Shown: positions 41,644-50,720 of the stretch, piece by piece
Layout of the letters: every line of letters begins with the position of its first letter
Numbering within the stretch: the first letter of the stretch is position 1
Origin: Aequorivita sp. UBA3180
GTDB lineage: Bacteria > Bacteroidota > Bacteroidia > Flavobacteriales > Flavobacteriaceae
Length of the DNA stretch: 64,000 nucleotides
Direction of reading: 5' to 3'
Assembly: GCA_002364215.1 (NCBI GenBank)
Contig: DEXQ01000008.1
Span: 249,468 to 313,467 of the forward strand
The notes under the pieces: generated by a model
Databases searched by the model: none
The model's input: the letters and a program-made list of their open reading frames with translations, nothing else
What the model was told of the DNA's origin: nothing
Translations under genes and position numbers: made by a program

Positions 41644-41674
41644 AAAAAATCCCGTTCCAAAAACATGGAACGGG
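41644..41674 (-). terminator. Terminator after tandem member 3
   Basis: CCCGTTCC (41651-41658) pairs with GGAACGGG (41667-41674); on the - strand ATTTTTTTA follows. It ends the transcript of the gene at 41700. Confidence 0.85.
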
Positions 41675-41699
41675 CGCATAGTAAGCAAAAATATATTGT

Positions 41700-42173
41700 T
41701 TAATCCTTTTTCAACTTAGCCATTCCTTCTGGGCGCTTGGTAAGCGCAGCTCTTCTGGCTTCTAGTTCTTTTTGTTGTTGCAATAACTTTGCTTGTCTTT
41801 CTTTTTCAGCTTTGGCAGCAGCTTCTGCTTTTTGATCAGCAATTTTTTTGGCAAGTTCTGCTTGCTGTTGCTGCTTTATTGAAATCATTTGTTGTTGGTT
41901 TGCAACATCTACAGAAACGTCATCAGACACGACTTTTGAATCAATATTTTTGTCTTTGACTACATCAGCAGCCTGATCTTGTTTATCGTTACCTTCCACT
42001 TTAATTGTTTCCTTGTCCGTTTCAGTCTCTGCAATCACTTTCGTTTTTACATCAGTTCCTTTTTGGGTAACTTTTTTAACGGTGGTTGTAGATTGCACAT
42101 CTTTATTTTCTTGGGCATTAATTCCCGTTAATGCAAAGATTGCAATAGCTAAGCTTAAAATTACTTTTTTCAT
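41700..42173 (-). CDS. Secreted coiled-coil protein, tandem family member 3
   Basis: 157 residues with signal peptide MKKVILSLAIAIFALTGINA. The front part (TTTVKKVTQKGTDVKTKVIA) repeats the Thr/Lys/GTD pattern of members 1 and 2. The C-terminal half is a long Gln/Ala/Lys/Glu coiled coil (QQQMISIKQQQQAELAKKIA and similar). So the three genes share a front module and differ in the back half. A match to the -7 form, TAAATTTG, lies at 42240-42233 on this strand. Unknown function. Confidence 0.72.
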   Translation of the reverse strand: MKKVILSLAIAIFALTGINAQENKDVQSTTTVKKVTQKGTDVKTKVIAETETDKETIKVEGNDKQDQAADVVKDKNIDSKVVSDDVSVDVANQQQMISIKQQQQAELAKKIADQKAEAAAKAEKERQAKLLQQQKELEARRAALTKRPEGMAKLKKD

Positions 42174-42288
42174 AATAATTGGTTATTTATGGTTTATTCA
42201 GTAAAACTAACCCTATTAACGTTAATTTCTTGCAAATTTAAAGTGAAATAAAACCCAAACTTTTTTTTAAAAGCATCTATTGCCAAAT

Positions 42289-42319
42289 GTTGAAAGTCTG
42301 TTTTGAAGATGTATATTTG
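42289..42319 (+). promoter_or_regulatory. Promoter of ychF
   Basis: GTTG at 42289-42292 and TATATTTG at 42312-42319 are exactly 19 bases apart, a near-perfect Bacteroidota housekeeping promoter. The leader to the ATG at 42340 is about 15 bases. Confidence 0.75.
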
Positions 42320-42339
42320 CACCCTCAAAATTATATTTA

Positions 42340-43434
42340 ATGAAAGCAGGTATCGTAGGATTGCCAAACGTTGGAAAATCCACCCTATTTAATTGTTTAT
42401 CAAATGCCAAGGCACAAAGCGCCAATTTTCCTTTTTGTACAATAGAGCCAAATGTGGGTGTTGTAAACGTTCCCGATAAACGCTTGTTGAAATTGGAAGA
42501 ATTGGTAAAGCCTGAGCGTGTATTGCCCGCCACGGTTGAAATTGTTGATATTGCAGGTCTGGTAAAAGGAGCTAGCAAGGGAGAGGGGCTTGGAAACCAG
42601 TTTTTGAGCAACATCCGCGAAACTGATGCAATTCTGCACGTTTTGCGTTGCTTTGACAATGATAATATTGTTCACGTTGATGGAAGTGTTAACCCAATAC
42701 GTGATAAGGAAACGATTGATATTGAACTTCAGTTGAAGGATTTGGAAACGGTTGACAAAAAACTTGAAAAAGTGAAACGTGCCGCCCGTACCGGAAATAA
42801 AGAAGCCCAAAAGGAAGAAGCAGCTTTGCAGAAAGTAAAAGCAGGGCTGGAAGCTGGAATTTCTGTACGCGCAATCGATTTAACCGAAAGTGAAAGAGAA
42901 GAGTTCATTGAAAATACACAATTCATTACAGATAAACCTGTACTGTATGTTTGCAATGTTGACGAAGGCTCCGCCGCCACTGGAAACGCTTATGTTGAAA
43001 AAGTAAAAGAAGCAGTAAAAGATGAAAATGCCGAGGTTTTGGTATTGGCCGTTGGCACTGAAGCAGATATCACCGAGTTGGAAACTTTTGAAGAACGCCA
43101 AATGTTTTTGGAAGATTTAGGGCTTGAAGAGGCAGGTTCGGCAAAGTTAATCCGAAGTGCCTATAAATTATTAAATCTCCAAACCTATTTTACTGCTGGT
43201 GTGAAGGAAGTAAGAGCTTGGACTATTCCCATTGGCGCTACGGCACCGCAAGCTGCCGGTGTAATACATACCGATTTTGAAAAAGGTTTTATCCGTGCCG
43301 AAGTAATAAAATACGATGATTATGTAACCTACGGGAGCGAGGCCAAAGTAAAAGAAGCTGGCAAAATGGGTGTAGAAGGGAAGGAGTACATTGTCAAGGA
43401 TGGCGATGTAATGCATTTCCGATTCAATGTATAA
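42340..43434 (+). CDS. ychF: YchF, Obg-type ATPase
   Basis: 364-residue ATP-binding P-loop protein of the Obg family, binding ribosomes and implicated in stress responses. G1 is GLPNVGKSTLFN (residues 7-18), the switch II region DIAGLVKGASKGEGLGNQFL, the coiled-coil insert LKDLETVDKKLEKVKR, and the C-terminal TGS domain (FTAGVKEVRAWTIPIGATAP...KEYIVKDGDVMHFRFNV). G4 reads NVDE, as expected for the ATP-preferring YchF. A strong promoter precedes it; a hairpin terminator follows. Confidence 0.96.
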   Translation: MKAGIVGLPNVGKSTLFNCLSNAKAQSANFPFCTIEPNVGVVNVPDKRLLKLEELVKPERVLPATVEIVDIAGLVKGASKGEGLGNQFLSNIRETDAILHVLRCFDNDNIVHVDGSVNPIRDKETIDIELQLKDLETVDKKLEKVKRAARTGNKEAQKEEAALQKVKAGLEAGISVRAIDLTESEREEFIENTQFITDKPVLYVCNVDEGSAATGNAYVEKVKEAVKDENAEVLVLAVGTEADITELETFEERQMFLEDLGLEEAGSAKLIRSAYKLLNLQTYFTAGVKEVRAWTIPIGATAPQAAGVIHTDFEKGFIRAEVIKYDDYVTYGSEAKVKEAGKMGVEGKEYIVKDGDVMHFRFNV

Positions 43435-43446
43435 TCAGAATAAAAG

Positions 43447-43471
43447 AAATCCCGCTATTGCGGGATTTTTT
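43447..43471. terminator. Terminator between ychF and the PAP2 gene
   Basis: AAATCCCGC (43447-43455) pairs with GCGGGATTT (43460-43468) with a TATT loop and a T run. Convergent with the - strand gene ending at 43486, so it probably serves both. Confidence 0.85.
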
Positions 43472-43485
43472 ATTGTTTAGAATTT

Positions 43486-44496
43486 CTAATTCTTAAAAGT
43501 ATATCTAAAAGCCATTCCATTATAACTATCACCATTAAAACTGGTTCCGGAGCTTGGATATATATCTATGTTTTCCATTTTCTTTTTATGTAATTCGGGA
43601 ACTAAAATTCCAGTTCCTGCTCCTAAAACATAACCTAAAAGTACATCGGTCAAAAAGTGCTGTCCGGCCTCCATTCTAAAGACTCCCACAGCTGCAGGTA
43701 AAGCTGCGGCGCCAGTCCAAACCCAAACTTTGCCATTGGCATCAGGATTAAAATCGCTATATGCTTTTGCCGCAAAAAATGTAGCTGTTGCTGTTGCCGC
43801 CACGTGTCCCGAATAAAAGGAACGCTGGCCGTTATTTTTAAATCGTCTATCATTTGTTGTTTCCCCACTGTTGTCATAAACATACGGACGACTTCTATTT
43901 ACCAAGCCAGCAGTTATTGTATAAATGGCTGCAGTGGTAGCCAAACTTTCTATATAAAGTCCCACATATTGTCCGGTGTGGTCGTTAATTTCATCATCAA
44001 ATAAAAGGGCAAATGGTGCTGCAAAGGAAAGCGCAAAAGGAATATCACTAATTGCATTTGCGTCTTCATTATGCTTACCCGCAACCCATTGATCCAGAAA
44101 ATTTAATTTATCAATTTCTTTTTGAAGGCTTTCTTCATTTAAAAACTTTTCCCGCTCTGCCAAGGACAAATCGTCTTTATTTTTTATAAGTATCAAGCCA
44201 TAGGCGCTAGCTCCAAGTGCTGCACCCGTCCAAATTCCATCACGAACCCATTTCCACTCATAGGGTGAATTACTCTTTTGGGTCTCAAAAACAGTTTTAT
44301 CGTTTGGATCAAAATTTAGTGCTGAAGATGCACTTTGCGAATTTTGGTCGTCAGTATTCAAATCATCAGAATCTGTTTCCTGATCATTTAAAGATACTGT
44401 TTGGTTGTTGAAAGAATTGGTTGAATTGAAATTGGTCTGCTGTGCGAAGATGCTTACTTGCACCAACAATGCGAATAGTATAGTTGTTTTTCTCAT
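43486..44496 (-). CDS. PAP2-family phosphatase, envelope
   Basis: 336 residues from the ATG at 44496, where the signal peptide MRKTTILFALLVQVSIFAQ begins; the longer frame to 44538 is rejected. The type-2 phosphatidic acid phosphatase motifs are present: GLVNRSRPYVYD (motif 1, KxxxxxxRP-like), SFYSGHVAATATATFFA (motif 2, PSGH variant YSGH) and GQHFLTDVLLGYVLG (motif 3, with His and Asp). It is probably an outer-envelope lipid phosphatase of the lipid A or undecaprenyl-PP kind. A Ser/Asn/Asp-rich linker precedes the domain. Confidence 0.85.
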   Translation of the reverse strand: MRKTTILFALLVQVSIFAQQTNFNSTNSFNNQTVSLNDQETDSDDLNTDDQNSQSASSALNFDPNDKTVFETQKSNSPYEWKWVRDGIWTGAALGASAYGLILIKNKDDLSLAEREKFLNEESLQKEIDKLNFLDQWVAGKHNEDANAISDIPFALSFAAPFALLFDDEINDHTGQYVGLYIESLATTAAIYTITAGLVNRSRPYVYDNSGETTNDRRFKNNGQRSFYSGHVAATATATFFAAKAYSDFNPDANGKVWVWTGAAALPAAVGVFRMEAGQHFLTDVLLGYVLGAGTGILVPELHKKKMENIDIYPSSGTSFNGDSYNGMAFRYTFKN

Positions 44497-44582
44497 AGAA
44501 GATAAAGATATGGGTTTGCACATTTCCGCAAATTCCATTTAACATTTCATTAAATAGAATTTACCTTTCTTTTTGGAAATGC

Positions 44583-44873
44583 TCATTCATACAATCGCAG
44601 TCTTTTCTGAAGCAGATCCATTTCCCTTTCCATCTTTCGCATACGTTTCAGTAGCTGGTTAAGAGCGTCCAGTCCTTCAAAATTAATTCCCAGATCGTTA
44701 TGGAGGCGAAACATTTTTTCTATTTCAGAAATATCCTTCTCGTCCATAAAAAGTTGGTTTTCCTTTTCTTCAAAAGCCACTAACCCATATTCGTGAAGAT
44801 TTTCCACAAAGGAAATTTCTATCTGTGTCTGTTTGCAAAAGTGACTTACCAATATGTATTTCTCTCGTGCCAT
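44583..44873 (-). CDS. cbpM: Chaperone modulator CbpM
   Basis: 96 residues, short helical protein that in E. coli binds the J-domain of CbpA and inhibits it. Sequence EKYILVSHFCKQTQIEISFV, ENLHEYGLVAFEEKENQLF and a C-terminal coiled coil (LNQLLKRMRKMEREMDLLQK) fit the family. Its ATG overlaps by one base the stop of cbpA in the same operon. Confidence 0.87.
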   Translation of the reverse strand: MAREKYILVSHFCKQTQIEISFVENLHEYGLVAFEEKENQLFMDEKDISEIEKMFRLHNDLGINFEGLDALNQLLKRMRKMEREMDLLQKRLRLYE

Positions 44874-45793
44874 TATCTCAGTTTTGAAAGTTCATTAAAC
44901 AGTTCCTTTTCTTTTTCCGAAAGGTTTTTCGGCAGATCAATTTTATAAGTTACAAATAAATCGCCGTGCTGGTCTTCTTTTTTGTATTTGGGAAGCCCTT
45001 TGCCTTTCAGCTTCACCCTGGTATCATTTTGCGTCTCAGGCTTCACTTGTAGTTTTACGGCTCCATCCAAGGTGTCAATTGTGATTTCGCCGCCCAAAAT
45101 AGCTTTGTATAGATTTATATTTTCGGTTTTATAAAGATCGTTGCCTACGCGTTTAAAGGCCGTATTGTTGAAAATTTCAAAAGTGATAAAAAGATCGCCC
45201 TTTGGGCCGCCGTTCATCCCTTCGCCGCCGTAGCCCTTTATCTTGATGGTTTGCCCGTCCTCAACGCCTGCGGGAATGGTAAGCCGGATTTTCTTCTCCC
45301 CAAGACTGATGGTTTGTTTCTGGCTTTTCAGAATATCAGTCAGATTAAGCCGAAGCGTAGCGTTCAAATCCTGCCCTTTAAATTGTGCAGTCTGTCTGCG
45401 TCCAGCACCACTGCTGAAACTACCACCGCCAAACATCGATTCAAAAAAGTCTGAAAATTGGCTTTCGTCAAATTGCTGTCCGCCGCCAGAATATGTTCTT
45501 CGCCCACCAAATCCGCCACCGAATCCTTGCGCCCCTTGCTTTCGCTTGGCTTCCTCAAATGCATCGGCGTGCTGCCAATCCTTACCGTATTGGTCGTATT
45601 TTTTTCGCTTTTCAGGGTCGATCAAAACTTCGTGTGCTTCGTTTATCTGCTGAAATTTTTGCTGTGCCGAAGCATCATTTGGGTTTAAATCCGGATGATA
45701 TTTGCGTGCAAGTTTTCTATATGCTTTCTTTATTTCTGAAGCTGTAGCGTTTTTGTCCAGTCCAAGAATTTTGTAATAATCTATAAATTCCAT
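44873..45793 (-). CDS. cbpA: J-domain co-chaperone CbpA/DnaJ-type II
   Basis: 306 residues. N-terminal J-domain with HPD at 33-35 (ARKYHPDLNP), a Gly/Phe-rich linker (GAQGFGGGFGGRRTYSGGGQ), and a C-terminal substrate-binding domain without the CxxCxGxG zinc fingers, which separates it from type I DnaJ. It stimulates DnaK ATPase. The pair with cbpM follows the E. coli cbpAM arrangement; translation is coupled through the one-base overlap. Confidence 0.93.
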   Translation of the reverse strand: MEFIDYYKILGLDKNATASEIKKAYRKLARKYHPDLNPNDASAQQKFQQINEAHEVLIDPEKRKKYDQYGKDWQHADAFEEAKRKQGAQGFGGGFGGRRTYSGGGQQFDESQFSDFFESMFGGGSFSSGAGRRQTAQFKGQDLNATLRLNLTDILKSQKQTISLGEKKIRLTIPAGVEDGQTIKIKGYGGEGMNGGPKGDLFITFEIFNNTAFKRVGNDLYKTENINLYKAILGGEITIDTLDGAVKLQVKPETQNDTRVKLKGKGLPKYKKEDQHGDLFVTYKIDLPKNLSEKEKELFNELSKLR

Positions 45794-45889
45794 TAAGGTG
45801 TTTTATTTGTGAGATGAAATTATAAAAAGTAATCCAACAAGTCAATGACAATACTCATTCTTCACAAAAGTTTAGCAATTCCTATCGTT

Positions 45890-45976
45890 CGAAGGGGGAA
45901 CCCGTGCGAAACTCCTCCCCTCTGGGGAGGTCAGGAGGGGACTTTCCCCCTTTTGAGGGATGGGGGGAATTTTACT
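45890..45976. repeat. Dispersed GC-rich palindromic intergenic repeat, copy 2
   Basis: In the 279-base gap before parE a GC-rich block contains a CTCCCC/GGGGAG hairpin near 45912-45930 and TTCCCCCTTTTGAGGGATGG near 45944-45963, then GGGGAATTTT. The last part matches 19818-19851 in reverse orientation. The element looks like a dispersed, self-complementary repeat. Confidence 0.5.
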
Positions 45977-46072
45977 AACAAAACCCCTCGCTTTATTGTT
46001 AATTACTTTCCGAGGTATTGGTTTCACAAGTGCTCCCGTATATTTATATTAGCAACCCTACACCAAATCTTT

Positions 46073-47923
46073 ATGGCTGAAACGCAATATACCGAAGACA
46101 ACATACGCTCGCTTGACTGGAAAGAACACATCCGCATGCGCCCCGGTATGTATATTGGGAAGCTGGGCGACGGTTCTTCGCCAGATGACGGGATCTATAT
46201 ACTTCTGAAAGAGGTTATAGACAACTGTATCGACGAATTTGTGATGGGTGCAGGAAAAACTATCGAAGTACGCATTAAGGACAAAGAAGTAAAAGTTCGC
46301 GATTATGGCCGCGGCATTCCGCTTGGAAAAGTGATCGATGTGGTTTCAAAAATGAACACGGGCGGAAAGTACGACAGCCGCGCCTTTAAAAAATCCGTTG
46401 GTTTGAACGGTGTTGGTACCAAAGCCGTAAATGCCCTTTCTGCATTTTTTAAAGTTGAATCTGTTCGCGATAACCAAATGAAGGCTGCGGAATTTTCCCT
46501 GGGCGAATTGACCAATGATGTTGCCGTTGAAGAAACTACAAAGCGAAAGGGAACGAAAGTAATTTTTATTCCCGACGAAAGTATTTTTAAAAACTTTAAG
46601 TACCGCACGGAATACGTTCAAAAAATGCTTAAAAACTACGTCTATCTCAACCCGGGACTGACGATAGATTTTAACGGCGAAAAGTTTTATTCCGAAAATG
46701 GTTTAAAAGATCTTTTGATGGAAACCATTAGCGACGAAGATATGGCCTATCCCATAATTCATCTACGTGGCGATGATATTGAAGTTGCCATAACGCACAG
46801 TAAAACCCAGTACAGCGAAGAATATCACAGTTTTGTTAATGGCCAAAACACTACCCAGGGCGGTACGCATTTAGCTGCCTTCCGCGAGGCGTTGGTAAAA
46901 ACCATTCGCGAATTCTACAACAAAAATTACGATGCCAGCGATGTGCGTAAGTCTATCGTTTCAGCAATCAGTATAAAAGTGATGGAGCCCGTTTTTGAAA
47001 GCCAGACAAAAACTAAGCTCGGCTCAACCGATATGGGCGGCGATCTGCCAACGGTGCGAACGTTTATAAATGATTTTGTAAAAACACAGCTAGATAATTT
47101 TCTGCATAAAAACCCTGAAACTGCTGATGCCATTCAGCGAAAAATAGTGCAGGCCGAACGTGAACGAAAGGAGTTGAGCGGCATCCGAAAACTCGCGAAA
47201 GATCGCGCTAAAAAAGCGAATCTTCACAATAAAAAACTACGCGATTGCCGTGTGCATTTGGGAGACGTGAAAAACGAACGCAATCTGGAATCTACACTTT
47301 TTATTACCGAGGGAGATTCCGCGAGCGGAAGTATTACCAAAAGTCGCGACGTAAATACGCAAGCCGTTTTTTCACTCCGTGGAAAGCCGTTGAATACTTA
47401 CGGAATGACTAAAAAAATTGTGTATGAAAACGAGGAATTCAATCTGTTGCAAGCGGCACTGAATATTGAGGATTCCATGGAAGATTTGCGGTACAACAAC
47501 ATCGTAATCGCCACGGATGCCGATGTGGACGGGATGCACATTCGCTTATTGCTCATCACATTCTTCCTTCAGTTCTTCCCTGAATTGATAAAAGAAGGAC
47601 ATTTGTATATTCTGCAAACGCCGCTGTTCCGCGTTCGAAATAAGAAGGAAACCATCTATTGCTATTCCGAAGAAGAAAGAGTAGCCGCCATAGAAAAACT
47701 AAAACCAAAACCTGAAATAACCCGCTTTAAAGGTTTGGGTGAAATCTCACCCGATGAATTTGTGCATTTTATTGGCAACGACATTCGCCTGGATCCAGTA
47801 ATGCTCGATAAATCGATGAGTATTGAAGAATTACTTTCCTTTTATATGGGGAAAAACACACCCGATAGACAGGAATTTATTATTGATAATTTGAAGGTGG
47901 AACTTGATAGGGTGGAAGAATAG
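46073..47923 (+). CDS. parE: DNA topoisomerase IV subunit B
   Basis: 616 residues from the ATG at 46073; the longest frame (45845) reads through the repeat and is not coding-like. The GHKL ATPase site shows KEVIDNCIDEFVMGAG, DYGRGIPLG and SVGLNGVGTKAVNALS; the TOPRIM domain has FITEGDSASGSITKSRD and the DxD-type ATDADVDGMHI. With ParC it decatenates daughter chromosomes. The order parE-parC, with 127 bases between, supports topoisomerase IV rather than gyrase. Confidence 0.92.
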   Translation: MAETQYTEDNIRSLDWKEHIRMRPGMYIGKLGDGSSPDDGIYILLKEVIDNCIDEFVMGAGKTIEVRIKDKEVKVRDYGRGIPLGKVIDVVSKMNTGGKYDSRAFKKSVGLNGVGTKAVNALSAFFKVESVRDNQMKAAEFSLGELTNDVAVEETTKRKGTKVIFIPDESIFKNFKYRTEYVQKMLKNYVYLNPGLTIDFNGEKFYSENGLKDLLMETISDEDMAYPIIHLRGDDIEVAITHSKTQYSEEYHSFVNGQNTTQGGTHLAAFREALVKTIREFYNKNYDASDVRKSIVSAISIKVMEPVFESQTKTKLGSTDMGGDLPTVRTFINDFVKTQLDNFLHKNPETADAIQRKIVQAERERKELSGIRKLAKDRAKKANLHNKKLRDCRVHLGDVKNERNLESTLFITEGDSASGSITKSRDVNTQAVFSLRGKPLNTYGMTKKIVYENEEFNLLQAALNIEDSMEDLRYNNIVIATDADVDGMHIRLLLITFFLQFFPELIKEGHLYILQTPLFRVRNKKETIYCYSEEERVAAIEKLKPKPEITRFKGLGEISPDEFVHFIGNDIRLDPVMLDKSMSIEELLSFYMGKNTPDRQEFIIDNLKVELDRVEE

Positions 47924-47960
47924 CTTGCAGCATTCAGAAGCAGTTTGTTAATAGGAGTAA

Positions 47961-48021
47961 CTTTGCGTCCTCTGCGACTCTGCGGTGGAATTTTTACCGC
48001 CAAGACGCAGAGAACGTAGAG
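47961..48021. repeat. Imperfect inverted repeat of the CTCTGCG type
   Basis: Left arm CTTTGCGTCCTCTGCGACTC (47961-47980 and on to 47990) pairs imperfectly with 47991-48021 (ACCGCCAAGACGCAGAGAAC). Elements of this form (CTCTGCGT...ACGCAGAG) are dispersed between genes of many Flavobacteriia. It sits between parE and parC. Confidence 0.65.
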
Positions 48022-48050
48022 AATAAAAATAAAGAATAGAGAATAATTCA

Positions 48051-50720
48051 ATGAGTGACGAACTCAACAATAACGAAGAAGAACAAACAGGCCCCGACTA
48101 TTTGGGCGTAAACGACGATACCTCCGGCGACACCATAAAAAAGGTTACCGGCATGTACCGCGACTGGTTTTTGGATTACGCCAGCTACGTAATCCTGGAA
48201 CGCGCCGTGCCTGCAATTGAGGACGGTTTTAAACCCGTGCAGCGACGCATTATGCAGTCTATGAAAGATTTGGACGATGGACGCTACAACAAGGTCGCAA
48301 ACATTGTTGGGCATACCATGCAGTACCACCCGCACGGGGACGCGAGTATTGCCGACGCGATGGTGCAGATTGGCCAAAAGGATTTGCTTATCGACACCCA
48401 AGGAAACTGGGGAAATATTTTAACTGGCGATAGTGCCGCCGCTTCGCGATATATTGAGGCGCGGCTTTCAAAGTTTGCCTTGGATGTGGTTTACAATCCA
48501 AAAGTTACCCGCTGGCAAGCTTCGTACGACGGCCGTAGAAAAGAGCCAATCAACCTTCCGGTTAAATTCCCATTGCTGTTGAACCAAGGCGGAGAGGGAA
48601 TCGCAGTGGGACTTTCCACCAAAATCCTTCCGCACAATTTTATTGAACTTATTGATGCCTCCATCAAGCATCTGCAGGGCAAGAAATTCACGATTTATCC
48701 AGATTTCCCAACGGGTGGATTGATGGATGTGGCCGATTACAACGATGGGATGCGCGGCGGAAAAATCCGTAGCCGGGCGCGCATTAACCAACTCGATAAA
48801 AACACACTTGTAATTACTGAAATTCCCTTTGGCACCAATACTTCATCGCTGATTGATACCATTCTCAAAGCGAACGACAAAGGAAAAATAAAAATTAAAA
48901 AGATAGAGGACAACACCGCTGCCGAAGTGGAAATCCAGATCCATTTGCCCAGCGGCATTTCCCCCGATAAAACCATTGATGCGCTTTATGCATTCACGGG
49001 TTGTGAAACTTCGGTATCGCCGCTCGGTTGTGTAATTGAGGATAACAGGCCTTTGTTTGTTGGTGTTTCTGAAATGCTCCGCCGAAGTACCGACCGCACG
49101 GTGGAACTGTTGAAAAGTGAGCTTGAAATACAATTGGATGAATTGGAGGAACAGTGGCATTTTGCTTCCCTTGAAAGAATTTTCATTGAAAACCGAATCT
49201 ATCGCGACATAGAGGAAGAGGAAACTTGGGAAGGTGTAATTGCCGCAATTGACAAAGGTTTGCAGCCGCACATTCAGCATTTAAAGCGCGCCGTAACCGA
49301 GGAGGATATTGTGCGATTGACTGAAATTCGAATCAAAAGAATTTCAAAATTCGATATTGATAAGGCGCAGCAAAAGATTGAGGCATTGGAAGATAGCATC
49401 GCTCAAATAAAACATCACTTAGCACATTTGATTGAATATGCGATAGATTATTTCAAAAGGCTGAAAAAGGATTATGGCGCTGGAAAAGAGCGCAAAACCG
49501 AAATCAGGACTTTTGATGATATTGAGGCTACAAAGGTGGTAATTAGAAACACAAAACTCTATGTAAACCGCGAGGAAGGTTTTGTTGGCACGAGCCTAAA
49601 ACGCGATGAATACGTTACCGACTGCAGCGATATTGACGATATTATCGTTTTCACCGAGGACGGAACAATGATGGTCACCAAAGTGGACGCCAAAACTTTT
49701 GTGGGAAAAAATATAATCCACGTGGCGGTTTTCAAAAAGAAGGACAAACGCACCATTTACAATATGATTTACCGCGACGGTGCCCGCGGCGCAAATTACG
49801 TAAAACGTTTTGCGGTAACCTCCATCACCCGTGATAAGGAGTACGATATGACCAACGGAACCAAAGGTTCCAAAGTGCTTTATTTTACGGCCAATCCGAA
49901 TGGCGAGGCAGAAGTTGTAACCATTTATCTGCGCCAAAGCGGAAGCATTAAAAAGCTGAAGTTCGATCTGGATTTTGCCGATCAGTTGGTGAAGGGAAGA
50001 AATTCCAAAGGAAATATTGTCACCAAATATTCTATCAAAAAAATTGAATTGAAAGAGAAAGGTCTTTCAACGCTAAAACCCCGTAAAATATGGTTTGACG
50101 ATTCAGTGCAGCGATTGAATGTTGACGAACGCGGCGAACTTTTGGGTGAATTCAGAAAAGAGGATAGGTTGCTGATCGTGAAGCAGAGCGGAGTAGTAAA
50201 AACCGTTGTGCCAGATCTTCAGCTTCGTTTTGATGACGATATGATAATTCTTGAAAAGTGGGACCCCAAAAAACCGTTGAGCGCCATTTATTGGGAAGGC
50301 GAAAAGGAATTGTTTTATGTGAAACGTTTCTTTATTGAACATCCCGATAAAGAGGAAACTATAATTACCGAGCATTCCAATTCATATTTAGAAAAAATAT
50401 TTACCGATTACCGCCCAATGGCCGAAGTGGTCTTCGCCAAAAAAAGAGGGCAGGAGCGCGAGGAAAACATGGAATTGAATTTGGAGGAATTCATTGCTAT
50501 AAAAGGAATCACAGCTATGGGGAATCAGTTGACCAAAGAAAAGGTTTTGGAAATTAACACGATGGAGCCGCTTCCATATACGCCTCCCGCCCCTGCAGAG
50601 CCAAAGGAAATGGACGTGGTGGATGAAGAGGATTTGAATGAGGAAACAAATACTCCCGAAGATGAAAACGAAACCGATGAATCCATTACCGATAATGATG
50701 GGCAGGGACGATTGTTTTGA
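48051..50720 (+). CDS. parC: DNA topoisomerase IV subunit A
   Basis: 889 residues. The breakage-reunion domain starts MYRDWFLDYASYVILERAVP, with HYHPHGD-like YHPHGDASIADAM and the active-site tyrosine at about Tyr134 in AASRYIEARL. Residues about 500-800 hold the C-terminal beta-pinwheel region, and an acidic tail (EEDLNEETNTPEDENETDES) closes it. It passes duplex DNA in replication termination together with ParE. It is the longest gene of the window and is followed by 633 non-coding bases. Confidence 0.94.
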   Translation: MSDELNNNEEEQTGPDYLGVNDDTSGDTIKKVTGMYRDWFLDYASYVILERAVPAIEDGFKPVQRRIMQSMKDLDDGRYNKVANIVGHTMQYHPHGDASIADAMVQIGQKDLLIDTQGNWGNILTGDSAAASRYIEARLSKFALDVVYNPKVTRWQASYDGRRKEPINLPVKFPLLLNQGGEGIAVGLSTKILPHNFIELIDASIKHLQGKKFTIYPDFPTGGLMDVADYNDGMRGGKIRSRARINQLDKNTLVITEIPFGTNTSSLIDTILKANDKGKIKIKKIEDNTAAEVEIQIHLPSGISPDKTIDALYAFTGCETSVSPLGCVIEDNRPLFVGVSEMLRRSTDRTVELLKSELEIQLDELEEQWHFASLERIFIENRIYRDIEEEETWEGVIAAIDKGLQPHIQHLKRAVTEEDIVRLTEIRIKRISKFDIDKAQQKIEALEDSIAQIKHHLAHLIEYAIDYFKRLKKDYGAGKERKTEIRTFDDIEATKVVIRNTKLYVNREEGFVGTSLKRDEYVTDCSDIDDIIVFTEDGTMMVTKVDAKTFVGKNIIHVAVFKKKDKRTIYNMIYRDGARGANYVKRFAVTSITRDKEYDMTNGTKGSKVLYFTANPNGEAEVVTIYLRQSGSIKKLKFDLDFADQLVKGRNSKGNIVTKYSIKKIELKEKGLSTLKPRKIWFDDSVQRLNVDERGELLGEFRKEDRLLIVKQSGVVKTVVPDLQLRFDDDMIILEKWDPKKPLSAIYWEGEKELFYVKRFFIEHPDKEETIITEHSNSYLEKIFTDYRPMAEVVFAKKRGQEREENMELNLEEFIAIKGITAMGNQLTKEKVLEINTMEPLPYTPPAPAEPKEMDVVDEEDLNEETNTPEDENETDESITDNDGQGRLF

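Noticed and set aside
45243..45653. 136-codon frame antisense to the J-domain gene
   Set aside because: Composition is cysteine/proline-rich as expected from the Gly-rich linker read backwards; no promoter or homology signs.
45845..46072. 76 extra N-terminal residues of the parE frame
   Set aside because: They run through a GC-rich palindromic repeat and look unlike coding sequence; the ATG at 46073 begins the conserved MAETQYTED front.
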